From: an uncultured Hyphomicrobiales bacterium | GTDB lineage: Bacteria > Pseudomonadota > Alphaproteobacteria > Rhizobiales > Devosiaceae | Direction of reading: 5' to 3' | Assembly (NCBI GenBank): GCA_903842455.1 | Contig: CAIMLX010000079.1 | Location: 1 to 36,684 of the forward strand | DNA: 36,684 nucleotides | Shown here: positions 17,479 through 26,691 of the stretch, piece after piece | Numbering within the stretch: position 1 is the stretch's first letter | Layout of the letters: each line of letters begins with the position of its first letter | Made by a program: the position numbers and the translations under genes | Notes under the pieces: model-generated | What the model saw: only the letters and a program-made list of their open reading frames with translations | What the model was told of the DNA's origin: nothing | Databases searched by the model: none

Positions 17479-18609
17479 TCAGGCAGCGCCGGCGACGTCC
17501 TCGTTGGGCAGTCGACGGCGGAAGGCGTGGGTGCGCCAGAGCTCGAAGATGCCGACGGCCTCATCCTTGCTCAGGGCTTCGAAACGGCGGCGAACATTCT
17601 GCAGGTCGCCCTGGCTTGGGAGATCCCGCCACGGCATGGACGCGATCATCGCTTCGAACAGGTCCGGCTGGATGCCGAGCGCCCGCAGCGCCACGGTGAT
17701 CGCCACGTAGTCCTGCATCGCCAGCCACTTGACGAAAACCTCGGGGCCGACGCGCAGAAGCATGGTGAGGGCGGCGGCGGTATGGTGGCCGTAGCCGAAG
17801 CGGGCGAAGCGGATCAGCGCGCGCTCATCGAGCTGCTTGCGATCCGACAGGGCCTTCACCTGGTTGTAGGCGACCTTCCAGTCCTGGCTGTTGAAACCGG
17901 CCCGGTTGCGCATGCGGTTGTAGACGACCGCCGAAACCTTGCCGACCGTGACCGGGTCGATCTTGGGATCGATGGCGGCGATGGTCTCCATCACCTTGTC
18001 GCCGACGATGTTGATCTGGCCGCCGAGGCTCTTCCAGTCGATATCCTCGCGACCGCGAAGATCCTTGGCGATCGCGGCATCGTTGGTGGCGCGCTCAACG
18101 AGGCGCTCCAGCGTCTGCTGGCCGAGTTCGGCATTGGCGTTGCGGACGAGGCGATGCACCGACGCAGTCTGACCGTGCTCGACGATCGCGTCACCCACCC
18201 GCTCGGTCACCTGCTGGCGGCCGGCAATGGCCACCCGATGGTCCTCGGACTGGTTCGAGACGATCTCGATCAGGTCGTCGTCGCTCAGCACGTTGGAGAA
18301 TTCGAGCAGCGGCTGCGCTACCTCGAACTCGTCATTGGCGAGCTTCACAACAACGTTGCCCGGCGCGCGGTCGAGCGGGGCGAGGAGCTTGGCGACATGC
18401 GCGCGCGCCTCGGTTTCCACGAGCTCGGCCAGCTGGCAGAGCACCTCGTCGTACTGCGCGACCTGCTCGTCGTCGCAGCGGTCCGAAACGTAGGAATAAA
18501 GCTGTGCCATGTTGCGGAACAGCTGGTCCCGTTCGACGATGTTGGAATCCCCGTTCAGGACCCTGAACGTCGAGAAGGCTCGGGTAGTGCCCTCATCCAT
18601 CTCAGTCAT
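17479..18609 (-). CDS. DUF2336 domain protein
   Basis: This 376-residue, largely helical protein matches the alphaproteobacterial DUF2336 family, whose biochemical role is unknown. Recognisable stretches are the repeat-like central part (DDLIEIVSNQSEDHRVAIAGR, VGDAIVEHG, RLVRNANAEL), which looks like HEAT-type helical hairpins. No catalytic motif is visible. The ATG at 18609 is chosen because AGGGA lies about 8 nt upstream; a form from 18711 would add 34 residues of basic low-quality sequence. The gene is monocistronic, closed by a strong terminator at 17426-17450, and starts 129 bp downstream of the ferredoxin gene. Confidence 0.88.
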   Translation of the reverse strand: MTEMDEGTTRAFSTFRVLNGDSNIVERDQLFRNMAQLYSYVSDRCDDEQVAQYDEVLCQLAELVETEARAHVAKLLAPLDRAPGNVVVKLANDEFEVAQPLLEFSNVLSDDDLIEIVSNQSEDHRVAIAGRQQVTERVGDAIVEHGQTASVHRLVRNANAELGQQTLERLVERATNDAAIAKDLRGREDIDWKSLGGQINIVGDKVMETIAAIDPKIDPVTVGKVSAVVYNRMRNRAGFNSQDWKVAYNQVKALSDRKQLDERALIRFARFGYGHHTAAALTMLLRVGPEVFVKWLAMQDYVAITVALRALGIQPDLFEAMIASMPWRDLPSQGDLQNVRRRFEALSKDEAVGIFELWRTHAFRRRLPNEDVAGAA

Positions 18610-18737
18610 ATCACTTCCCTTTCGGCTTCTGCCGCGTCGGAGCAGACTGGAGGGGAAGTCGAGTGCGTCCGCTGAAGTCTTGCGCCCGCTTTCGATTAAA
18701 ATGCGAGGCAAACTGGAACGACCCGTTAGCTATCGGA

Positions 18738-19060
18738 TCAGGGGTCCTTGCGGGCGCTTTCGGCGAGGGTGAGCTTCAGCCCGTCGAGTTCGTCTGACAG
18801 CAGGATCTGGCAACTGAGGCGCGAGGTCGGCTTCTTGTCGAGGGTCGAGTAGAGCAGGTCTTCCTCCTCCTCGCTCGGCGGCGGCAGGCGGTCGAACCAG
18901 GCCTCGTCGACATAGACATGGCAGGTGGCGCATGAACAGGCGCCACCGCATTCAGCCTTGATGTTAAGGCCCCAGTCTCGGATCACCTCCATGGTCCGCC
19001 AGCCATCGAGCCCTTCGAGCTCGTGTTCGGCGCCATCCTGATCGGTGACGAGTATCTTCA

Positions 19061-19061
<1 letters not shown>
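18738..19061 (-). CDS. 2Fe-2S ferredoxin, adrenodoxin-like (ferredoxin 1)
   Basis: A 107-residue one-electron carrier. Cys38, Cys44 and Cys47 in CGGACSCATCH and Cys84 in SRLSCQI form the C-X5-C-X2-C...C set of vertebrate-adrenodoxin-like ferredoxins; Cys42 is an additional Cys inside the loop. The C-terminal acidic stretch fits a partner-docking face. Its start shares one base with the stop codon of the reductase gene upstream (TGATG), so the pair is coupled. It is very probably the partner of that reductase and, through it, a donor to the sulfite reductase encoded nearby. Confidence 0.93.
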
Positions 19062-20086
<1,025 letters not shown>

Positions 20087-20212
20087 TCACTTCTCGTTTG
20101 GCTGGAGGCCGATCCACGGCCCTCCGGTCTCATGATGTGCGCAGCCTGTCACGCTAGGCGCGGCGAATGGCCGGCTCCCGCACATCCGCGGAAGCGGCCG
20201 GAAGTTGTATAG

Positions 20213-21502
20213 TCAGGCGTTCTCTACGGCTCGGCGCAGGAACGGCCGAGTGCCGACCGGAATCTCCGTCAGCCCCACAGGCTGATAGAAGATATCGACC
20301 GTGGCCAATTTGCCATCGATCAAGGCCTTCTTCGTCGGCTCATGCTTGACCACGAAGGCCGTGATGCCGCAGCGGCGCATCAGCTGGATCTGGTCGTGCA
20401 GCACGTCGCCGACGGCTCGGACCTCGCCCTTGTAGCCGAGCCGCTCGACCAGCAGCCGGGCCGACGAATAGCCGCGACCGTCGGTGTAGGCCGGGAAGTT
20501 GATGGCGATCGAGCTGAAGCGATCGAGGTCGCCCTTGACCGCCATTACGTCGTCAGCAGGCGAGACCAGCAGGCCCACCGGATGCGGGTTGGCCAGCACG
20601 GCGTCGCGGTTCTCGACGAACACGGCCAATGGGATGTGCGTGTAGCTCACCGAGCCGGCGTCATCGCCTTCGGCCCAGGAATGGAACGGATCGGCGACGA
20701 ACGCGCCGTCCTTGAAGAGGTTCAGTTCCTGGTTGGCCATGGGCTTGGCAATGGCTCCGTTGAAATCGAAGTGGATGCCGCACTCTTTCTTGTTCAGCCC
20801 ACGCCAGCGGCCGGCGCGCGGGTCCTCGCCTTCGGCCACGATGCTCGTGCAGGGCGCGCAGCCGATAGACTTGTAGCCCTTGGCATAGAGCGGATGCTCC
20901 GGCAAGCCGTACTTCAGCTTGTAGCTGACGATGTCGGCGTCGGAAAAATAGGCGAGCGGATTGACCTTGATGCGGTCGTCGCTGGTCAGCTCGAAATGCG
21001 GGAGGACCCCCCGCTCGGCGGTCTGGTAGCGCTTGCGACCGGTGACCCACCCGCCAAAGCCCTTTACCGCCTCGTCGAGCGGTTCGGTCTTGCGGATGTG
21101 GCAGCAGGAATCCGGGTCAGTCTCCCATAGATCTCCGGTCGGATCGAAGCGGGCGATATCCTTCGCGTCCGGATGCAGGGCGACGACGTTGGTGAGGCCG
21201 AGTTGCCGCTTCAGCGTCTCGACATAGTCGAGGGTTTCCGGAAAGTGCTTGCCGGTTTCGAGGAAGTAGACCGGCAGGCTCTTGTCGACCTGCGCCACCA
21301 TGTGGAGCAGCACGGAGGAATCGGCGCCGAACGACGAGACGATGGCAAGGTCGCCGGGCAGCAGGTGCTCGGTCGCCTGGCGAAGAACGGCCACGCCGTC
21401 CATCTCATCGAACATGCCGTTGAGCGACATGATGCCCAGCTCGCGCAGGGCATCGCGCTTGTGCGGGCGAAGGCCGGCGACGGCGAGGTCAAGCGTTGCC
21501 AT
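20213..21502 (-). CDS. cysH: CysH (APS reductase) fused to a DUF934 domain
   Basis: Residues 1-250 are an APS/PAPS reductase: the PP-loop SSFGADSS at 56-63, CC at 133-134, CAPC at 215-218 and the catalytic Cys in ECGIH at 240-244. The CC and CXXC pairs bind a 4Fe-4S cluster and indicate use of APS rather than PAPS. Residues about 255-415 match DUF934, a family tied to sulfite reduction (INFPAYTDGRGYSSARLLVERLG, AVGDVLHDQI, MRRCGITAF). In relatives the two are usually separate neighbouring genes. I chose the ATG at 21502, with AAGGAGG 6 nt upstream; it overlaps cysI by 14 bp. The DUF934 part may act as a scaffold to sulfite reductase (inference). Confidence 0.93.
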   Translation of the reverse strand: MATLDLAVAGLRPHKRDALRELGIMSLNGMFDEMDGVAVLRQATEHLLPGDLAIVSSFGADSSVLLHMVAQVDKSLPVYFLETGKHFPETLDYVETLKRQLGLTNVVALHPDAKDIARFDPTGDLWETDPDSCCHIRKTEPLDEAVKGFGGWVTGRKRYQTAERGVLPHFELTSDDRIKVNPLAYFSDADIVSYKLKYGLPEHPLYAKGYKSIGCAPCTSIVAEGEDPRAGRWRGLNKKECGIHFDFNGAIAKPMANQELNLFKDGAFVADPFHSWAEGDDAGSVSYTHIPLAVFVENRDAVLANPHPVGLLVSPADDVMAVKGDLDRFSSIAINFPAYTDGRGYSSARLLVERLGYKGEVRAVGDVLHDQIQLMRRCGITAFVVKHEPTKKALIDGKLATVDIFYQPVGLTEIPVGTRPFLRRAVENA

Positions 21503-23147
21503 AGAGCGCCTCCTTGAACGGTTCCTTGCCGATGCGGCGGAACGCGTCGATGAAGGGCTCGGAGGGGCTTTGGCGGCGGGCGATGTAGGCGTCGACCAGG
21601 CGCTCGATGGCGGCGGGCACGTCCTCGGCGATGAAACCGTGGCCGAGGATGTCGCCGATTGCGGCCTGCTCGGTGGCATCGCCTCCGACGGTGATCTGGT
21701 AAAGTTCGGTGCCCTTCTTCTCGACGCCGAGGATGCCGATATGGGCGACGTGGTGGTGGCCGCAGGCATTGATGCAGCCCGAAATCTTGATCTTCAGATC
21801 GCCGATCTCGGCCTGCCGCTCGGGCGAGCCGAACTTGCGGCTGATCTCCTGGGCCAGCGGGATGGAGCGGGCATTTGCCAGCGCGCAGAAATCGAGGCCC
21901 GGGCAGCAGATCATATCGGTGATCTGGCCGGCGTTACCTTCGGCGAGGCCATGCTCGACTAGCCTGGCGTAGACCGCCGGGAGGTCGGTGATCTTGACGT
22001 GCGGCAGCACCAGGTTCTGCTCATGCGTGACGCGCAGCTCGTCGTGCGAGTAGCGCTCGGCGAGGTCAGCGACGACATCGATCTGGGCGTCGGTCGCGTC
22101 ACCGGGCGCGCCGCCGATCGGCTTCAGCGAGATGGTGACGGAAACGTAGCCCGGCTGGCGGTGGCCGTGCAGGTTGTGCTCCAGCCAGCGGCCATAGAGC
22201 GGGTTGAGGATCTTCTCGCGGGCCACATCGACCCTGGTCTCGTTGACCAACTCGTATGCGGGCTCGACGAAGTACTTGCCGATGCGGTCGAGCTCGTCCT
22301 GCGGCAGGTGCAGGACGCCGCCCTTCACCTGGGCGAACTCCTCGTCGACCTGCTGGCGGATCGAATCGATACCCTCCTCGTGGACGAGGATCTTGATGCG
22401 CGCCTTGTACTTGTTGTCGCGGCGCCCGTAGCGATTGTAGACGCGCAGGATGCTCTCGAGATAGGCGAGCAGGTGCTCGTGTGGGACGAAGCCCGAGATC
22501 ATCTTGCCGATCATCGGGGTGCGGCCAAGACCGCCGCCGACCCAGACCTGCCAGCCGATTTCGCCCAGCGCGCTGGTGGTGGCCTGCAGCCCGATATCGT
22601 GGAAGCGGATGGCGGCGCGGTCCGTTGGCGAGCCCGTCATCGCAATCTTGAACTTGCGCGGCAGATAGCTGAACTCGGGGTGCAGGCTCGACCACTGGCG
22701 CAAGATCTCGGCGACCGGACGCGGGTCGATGATCTCGTCAGCCGTGGCGCCGGCGAACTGGTCGGTGGTTATATTGCGGATGCAGTTGCCCGAGGTCTGT
22801 ATGGCGTGCATCTCGACCGAGGCCAGATCCTCGAGGATCTTCGGGATATCGCGCAGCTTCGGCCAGTTGAACTGGATGTTCTGCCGCGTGGTGAAGTGGC
22901 CATAGCCGCGATCATAGGTGCGGGCGATATGCGCCAGCATATGCATCTGCTTCGAATTCATCGTGCCGTAGGGCACGGCGATGCGCAGCATGTAGGCATG
23001 CAGCTGCAGGTAGAGGCCGTTCATCAGCCGCAACGGCCGGAACTGGTCCTCGTTGAGCTCGCCGGTGAGACGGCGCGCCACCTGGTCGGAAAACTGCGCC
23101 GTGCGTTCCTTCACGAACGCGGCGTCGAACTCGTCATATCGATACAT
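21489..23147 (-). CDS. cysI: Ferredoxin-type sulfite reductase hemoprotein (CysI/nitrite-sulfite reductase family)
   Basis: This 552-residue protein reduces sulfite to sulfide with six electrons through siroheme and a 4Fe-4S cluster. The cluster ligands are Cys415 and Cys421 (CPGLDFC) and Cys458 and Cys462 (CINAC), followed by GHHHVAHIGILG. The siroheme-binding TTRQNIQFNWPK (86-97) and TSGNCIRNITTD are present. No CysJ flavoprotein is encoded here; the FNR-ferredoxin pair downstream is the likely donor. Nitrite reductases share the fold, but the cysG/cysH context argues for sulfite. It overlaps DUF2849 by 14 bp and the cysH fusion by 14 bp. Confidence 0.95.
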   Translation of the reverse strand: MYRYDEFDAAFVKERTAQFSDQVARRLTGELNEDQFRPLRLMNGLYLQLHAYMLRIAVPYGTMNSKQMHMLAHIARTYDRGYGHFTTRQNIQFNWPKLRDIPKILEDLASVEMHAIQTSGNCIRNITTDQFAGATADEIIDPRPVAEILRQWSSLHPEFSYLPRKFKIAMTGSPTDRAAIRFHDIGLQATTSALGEIGWQVWVGGGLGRTPMIGKMISGFVPHEHLLAYLESILRVYNRYGRRDNKYKARIKILVHEEGIDSIRQQVDEEFAQVKGGVLHLPQDELDRIGKYFVEPAYELVNETRVDVAREKILNPLYGRWLEHNLHGHRQPGYVSVTISLKPIGGAPGDATDAQIDVVADLAERYSHDELRVTHEQNLVLPHVKITDLPAVYARLVEHGLAEGNAGQITDMICCPGLDFCALANARSIPLAQEISRKFGSPERQAEIGDLKIKISGCINACGHHHVAHIGILGVEKKGTELYQITVGGDATEQAAIGDILGHGFIAEDVPAAIERLVDAYIARRQSPSEPFIDAFRRIGKEPFKEALYGNA

Positions 23148-23445
23148 GGCCGTCCTCGTCGAGATGCTGGCGGTCGAAGCGGGGAGCCGTCGGCCCCTCG
23201 GCGCGGATGCGTTCGCGGATGCGATCGGGGTAGATGGCGCCGTCGCTGAGCGTCACGGTTTCGATCTCCAGCGAAACCACCCGGAGAGTCTTCTTGGTTG
23301 CGGCAATTGCCGCGTCCCGAGCCTCGACCTCGTCGTTGTTGAAGACGCGGGCGTGCTGCAGCTCCTCCACCCAGCGGCCTTCGCGATCGAGATATACCGT
23401 CGCGCCGCTCATCAGCTCGTTGCCGGTGAGGATTTCCATCGTCAT
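23134..23445 (-). CDS. DUF2849 domain protein of the sulfite-reduction operon
   Basis: A 103-residue protein of the DUF2849 family, known from alphaproteobacterial cys operons between cysG and cysI. Its function is unknown. Visible features are an N-terminal MSGATVYLDREGRWVEELQHARVF block, two predicted helices, and a C-terminal region with TLSDGAIYPDRIRERIRAEGPTA. No Cys residue and no membrane segment are present, so it does not bind a cluster by itself. It overlaps cysG by 4 bp (ATGA) and cysI by 14 bp, so it is translated in coupling with both. A role in maturation or regulation of CysI is only inferred from position. Confidence 0.9.
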   Translation of the reverse strand: MTMEILTGNELMSGATVYLDREGRWVEELQHARVFNNDEVEARDAAIAATKKTLRVVSLEIETVTLSDGAIYPDRIRERIRAEGPTAPRFDRQHLDEDGHVSI

Positions 23446-24833
23446 GCCACCTTGAATTCGTTGCGGGCGAGCCGGATGGCGTCGCTCCAGTCGCCGTGCG
23501 CGATCGCCTCGCCCACGAAAATGATTGCCGGACCGTCTTCGAGCTCCACCTGCCCCGAGGCCAGGTCGCCCAGCGAACCCCGGTAAAGGACGCGATCCTT
23601 GCGCCCTGCCTTGACCACCAGACCAACCGGGATGGTGGCAGCGGCGCCTTCGGCAATCAGCCTTGCCGACGTTTCGGCGGCAATCGACTTGCCCATGTAG
23701 AGCGCCAGCGTCAGCCCAGCCGAAGCCAGCGAAGCCCAGTGCTGCAGTTCCTCGGAATTGGCTCCATGGGCGGTGGCGAGAACGAAGCCCGTCGAGATCT
23801 TGCGCAGGGTAACCGGAGTTGCCGTGTCGGCGGCCGCCGCGAGCGCTGCCGTTACGCCGGGAACAATATGGAAGGCGACTCCGTGCTTGTTGAGTGCCTC
23901 GATTTCCTCGCCGGCGCGTCCGAACACCATCGGGTCACCGCTCTTGAGGCGCGCCACGCGCTTGCCGGCCTTGCCAAGGCGAACGATCAGCGCGTTGATT
24001 TCGGCCTGGGTGAAGGAGTGATGCCCCTTCTGCTTGCCCACCGAGATGCGTTCGGCGTCGCGCCTGCCCATTTCGACGACGGCAGCGGGGACCAGCGCGT
24101 CGTGGACGATCACGTCCGCCTCCTGCAGCAGCCGCTGGGCGCGCAGGGTGAGCAGGTCTTCCGACCCCGGGCCAGCGCCGATCAGCCAGACGACGCCCGC
24201 AGTCTCGCCGAGAGCAGCGTGCCGGGCCAGCACTGCTTCGGCCGCGGCAGTGCCCTGCCCGCGCAGCACCTCAACCTCGACTTCAGGCGAGGTCACCAGT
24301 TCCTCGTAGTAGCGGCGGGCGCGCGGCCCTGGCAGCAATGCGCCAACCTTGTCGCGCATCGACCCCGCCAGCCGGGCGAGTGCGCCGAGATTGGGCGAGA
24401 TCACCTGCTCGATACGCGCCCGGATCAGCCGCGCCAGCACCGGCGCATCGCCCTCCGAGGACACGGCTATCGTGATGGGCGCCCGGTCGATGATCGAAGG
24501 GGTGTAGAAATCGCACTCGTGGGGTACGTCGACGACGTTGAGCGGCAGACCACGCGCCCGGGCCGCGGCCTTGGCGGCGTCGCCATCCGGTCCGTGGTCG
24601 GCAACAAAGACCAGTGCCGCGTTGTCGAGATCGGACGCCTCGAACGGCCGCGCCAGCACCGTGACCGGGAACCCGGAGAAGTCCACTTCGATGTGTCCGG
24701 ACACTATGACGACCGTTGCAGTCGTCTTAACCGCCAACCGGACCTTGTTGAGGGCCTCGTCCCCACCGCCAACAATGACGATGCGCTTCCCCTCGACTTT
24801 GTAGCTGACAGGAAATGTTGTCAGTTCACCCAT
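23442..24833 (-). CDS. cysG: Siroheme synthase CysG (trifunctional)
   Basis: CysG makes siroheme from uroporphyrinogen III. The N-terminal half is the NAD-dependent precorrin-2 dehydrogenase/ferrochelatase (IVIVGGGDEALNK, then NVVDVP with the conserved Asp, and the SIIDRAPITIAVSSEGDAPV block). From about residue 214 comes the SAM-dependent uroporphyrinogen methyltransferase (WLIGAGPGSEDLLTL, RLKSGDPMVFGRAGEE). The ATG at 24833 (463 residues) is chosen: AAAGG lies upstream at proper distance and the sequence aligns from there. A form from 24875 would add 14 residues. It is the first gene of the cys operon and supplies the cofactor of CysI. Confidence 0.96.
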   Translation of the reverse strand: MGELTTFPVSYKVEGKRIVIVGGGDEALNKVRLAVKTTATVVIVSGHIEVDFSGFPVTVLARPFEASDLDNAALVFVADHGPDGDAAKAAARARGLPLNVVDVPHECDFYTPSIIDRAPITIAVSSEGDAPVLARLIRARIEQVISPNLGALARLAGSMRDKVGALLPGPRARRYYEELVTSPEVEVEVLRGQGTAAAEAVLARHAALGETAGVVWLIGAGPGSEDLLTLRAQRLLQEADVIVHDALVPAAVVEMGRRDAERISVGKQKGHHSFTQAEINALIVRLGKAGKRVARLKSGDPMVFGRAGEEIEALNKHGVAFHIVPGVTAALAAAADTATPVTLRKISTGFVLATAHGANSEELQHWASLASAGLTLALYMGKSIAAETSARLIAEGAAATIPVGLVVKAGRKDRVLYRGSLGDLASGQVELEDGPAIIFVGEAIAHGDWSDAIRLARNEFKVA

Positions 24834-24856
24834 TGGCGGCCTTTCGGATGGCGCGA

Positions 24857-24885
24857 TATGTACCCACATCCGCACAGTGGAACAA
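24857..24885 (-). promoter_or_regulatory. Candidate promoter of the cysG operon
   Basis: On the minus strand TTGTTC (24880-24885) and TACATA (24857-24862) are separated by 17 nt, leaving a leader of about 18 nt before the cysG ATG. The hexamers are weak, as expected for an activator-dependent promoter. Confidence 0.4.
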
Positions 24886-24906
24886 GCTATTGAAAATCAA
24901 TAGCTT
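24884..24906. promoter_or_regulatory. 10-bp inverted repeat upstream of cysG, candidate operator
   Basis: AAGCTATTGA (24884-24893), AAA, and TCAATAGCTT (24897-24906) form a perfect inverted repeat with a 3-nt spacer. It is AT-rich in a GC-rich genome and abuts the candidate -35 from upstream, the place where LysR-type activators such as CysB bind. The identity of the binding protein is inference. Confidence 0.5.
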
Positions 24907-25115
24907 TAATGTTTCTCGTGGCTGGCGCGGATTAGAATTGCATTGAGCGGGAATAGCCGAGGCGGCGAAAAGAATCCACCGACTGCCCACGCCTTGGAAT
25001 GACGAGCCAATGCATATCGCAAACCGGCTTGCCAAGGATGGTGAGGTTGCCATCGTCGTATCAGGTGCGGCACTCTTGCGCCGCCCCACCAACAAAACAG
25101 AACGAGGACAACGAC

Positions 25116-25553
25116 TTGCACCGGACCAACTTGCTCAACCTGTTGGCCGTCGGGCTCATCGTCATTCCGGCGACAACGCAGGCGGAGGACTTTCCGCGTG
25201 CCGGATACGAGGGCGCTCCGAACGGGCTGGCTGCCCCCTTCGCTGGCAACTGGAGCCTCGGTTTTCCCGAACCGGAAGGCACCATCGTCTCGACGACCAC
25301 CATCGACTGCGTTGAACCGGTGCGCATCGAGCGGACAGGAAATGCCAGCATAGCCTTCAAGACGCCCGGCATGCCGACGCCTGTGCCGTTCGAGCTCGAT
25401 GAGTTCGAGGGTAGAACGACCTGGTTCCCGGCGGACAACTCACAGACCGTGGTCACCGTGTGGCTCACTGATGACAGTTTCCACTTCTACACCACCAGCA
25501 TGGGCCGGGTAGATTGGACCAATCCCAGCCTGATGAAGCGCTGCGACGACTGA
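25116..25553 (+). CDS. Small secreted protein, function unknown
   Basis: This 145-residue protein starts at a TTG (25116) with GAGGA 7 nt upstream; frames running further upstream have no such site and no sensible sequence. Residues 1-23 form a clear signal peptide (MHRTNLLNLLAVGLIVIPATTQA, cleavage before ED). The mature part is acidic, with two Cys residues (TIDCVEP and KRCDD), one near each end, that could form a periplasmic disulfide, and a beta-rich middle. I do not recognise the family. It is one of two plus-strand genes and ends 1 bp before the ferredoxin 2 gene coming from the other side. Confidence 0.7.
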   Translation: MHRTNLLNLLAVGLIVIPATTQAEDFPRAGYEGAPNGLAAPFAGNWSLGFPEPEGTIVSTTTIDCVEPVRIERTGNASIAFKTPGMPTPVPFELDEFEGRTTWFPADNSQTVVTVWLTDDSFHFYTTSMGRVDWTNPSLMKRCDD

Positions 25554-25554
25554 C

Positions 25555-25875
25555 TCAGGCCTGGCGGCTCGGCACGTGCACGACGAGGCCGTCTATGGTG
25601 TCCTTCACCTTGATCTGGCAGCTCAAGCGCGAGTTCGGCTTTGGCTGCCAGGCGAAGTCCAGCATGTCTTCTTCCATCATCGAAGGACCGCCGACCACTT
25701 CGGTCCAGGCGTCGTCCACATAGACGTGGCAGGTCGCGCAAGTGCACGATCCACCACACTCTGCGATGATGCCGGGAATGCCGTTCATGACCGCTGTTTC
25801 CATGACGGTCGAGCCGAGTTCGGCCTCGGCTTCGTGCCGCGTGCCATTGGATTCGATGTAGGTGATGCGGGGCAT
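25555..25875 (-). CDS. 2Fe-2S ferredoxin, adrenodoxin-like (ferredoxin 2)
   Basis: A 106-residue 2Fe-2S ferredoxin with ligands Cys40, Cys46, Cys49 (CGGSCTCATCH) and Cys86 (SRLSCQI), plus an extra Cys44. It is a paralogue of the ferredoxin at 18738-19061, sharing the same motif and overall plan but with clearly different flanking sequence. In alphaproteobacteria such ferredoxins serve iron-sulfur assembly, P450s or FNR; no partner gene is next to it. The ATG at 25875 is the only start that gives a ferredoxin N-terminus; a frame running up to 26328 is an artefact overlapping the Hpt gene. Its stop is 1 bp from that of the convergent secreted-protein gene. Confidence 0.92.
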   Translation of the reverse strand: MPRITYIESNGTRHEAEAELGSTVMETAVMNGIPGIIAECGGSCTCATCHVYVDDAWTEVVGGPSMMEEDMLDFAWQPKPNSRLSCQIKVKDTIDGLVVHVPSRQA

Positions 25876-25939
25876 GTCGGGTCTTTGCGTGAGGGATGGC
25901 CGGATATAGCGGCGGCATCCTCTCCCGGCAAGCGGGCCC

Positions 25940-26347
25940 TTAGGCGGTAAGCCCGTCCTGCTCGCTGGCCATGACGTAGGCATCGATGAAGCTGACGCAT
26001 TCGGCCACCGCCATGGCGATATCCTCGACGCGCTCGGGATTGGGCAGCTGGCCGGAGCGCAGTTCGTCCTCCGCCTGCTTTGCCAGATCGCGCACGGCCC
26101 AGGCGCCGATGCCGGCAGCGGCGCTCTTGAGCGTATGGAGGTGTTCGAGCAGCATGGTGACCGAGGTGCTGTCCTCGAGGCGGCCCAGATAGACCTGCGA
26201 CATGCGGGCGTAGAGGCGAAGGACCTCGTCCTGCAGGCCGGGATCGCCCATGGCCTGGCGACCGAGATGTTCCATGTCGATAGGACCGTGCGCGCGATGA
26301 TTGCGCGGGGCGTCCTGCCCCGCGTCAAGCGCAGTACTCTTTGACAT
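25940..26347 (-). CDS. Stand-alone Hpt (histidine phosphotransfer) domain protein
   Basis: This 135-residue protein is a single Hpt domain with a short polar N-terminal tail. The motif HTLKSAAAGIGA starts at His71, which would accept the phosphate, and the four-helix pattern around it is complete. Such proteins relay phosphate between hybrid kinases and response regulators in the cytoplasm. No kinase or receiver is in the window. It is divergent from the GPR/RgsE-like gene and shares the 344-bp upstream region that carries a CtrA-type box. AGGG lies 9 nt before the ATG. Confidence 0.87.
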   Translation of the reverse strand: MSKSTALDAGQDAPRNHRAHGPIDMEHLGRQAMGDPGLQDEVLRLYARMSQVYLGRLEDSTSVTMLLEHLHTLKSAAAGIGAWAVRDLAKQAEDELRSGQLPNPERVEDIAMAVAECVSFIDAYVMASEQDGLTA

Positions 26348-26691
26348 AGCTGCGACCCTGTTCCGCGTTTCGCCCGCTTCGGAGCGTTGAGGAAAGGGTA
26401 GCGAGCGGGCGTGAACAGCCGATTAAATTGAAGGGGATAAGGCAGTGCTTGCCCTTAACCCGCCACGGTCGGCCCGGCATATTAACCTTCCATTAAGAAA
26501 GCATTCGGTTTGCCTCAAATTGAATGTATGTTTGTTGCCTACCCAGCGTGCGGCGGGGTTAGGGTTGGCAGGTAGGTTGCGGGGCTTTTGAATCGCATTT
26601 TACCCAATTTGGAACGCTTCCGAATGCTCGGCGGTGGTCCAATGCACACTCTAAAGGCCCGCCGAGTGCCTATGCGAGAGTTGTAACGAGT
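26348..26691. other. Divergent regulatory region between the Hpt gene and the GPR/RgsE-like gene
   Basis: The 344 bp hold no gene. They are AT-richer than the flanks, carry several TTAA elements (26423, 26455, 26482, 26493), and must contain the promoters of both divergent genes. The GPR-like ATG at 26692 has no clear Shine-Dalgarno sequence. I cannot place -10/-35 boxes with confidence. Confidence 0.55.
26482..26496. promoter_or_regulatory. CtrA-type box TTAA-N7-TTAA
   Basis: TTAA at 26482-26485, CCTTCCA, and TTAA at 26493-26496 match the consensus TTAA-N7-TTAAC of the cell-cycle regulator CtrA except for the last base. It lies 142 bp from the Hpt start and about 203 bp from the GPR-like start. 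A TTAAC half-site is at 26455-26459. Confidence 0.6.

Noticed and set aside
21502-21769. A longer CysH start reaching 21769
   Set aside because: The added 89 residues are Ser/Pro/Arg-rich shadow sequence inside cysI, while the ATG at 21502 has an AAGGAGG site at proper spacing.
26554-26584. G-rich run that might form a G-quadruplex before the GPR-like gene
   Set aside because: The G-tracts are uneven and partly of two bases; too weak to support without a test.
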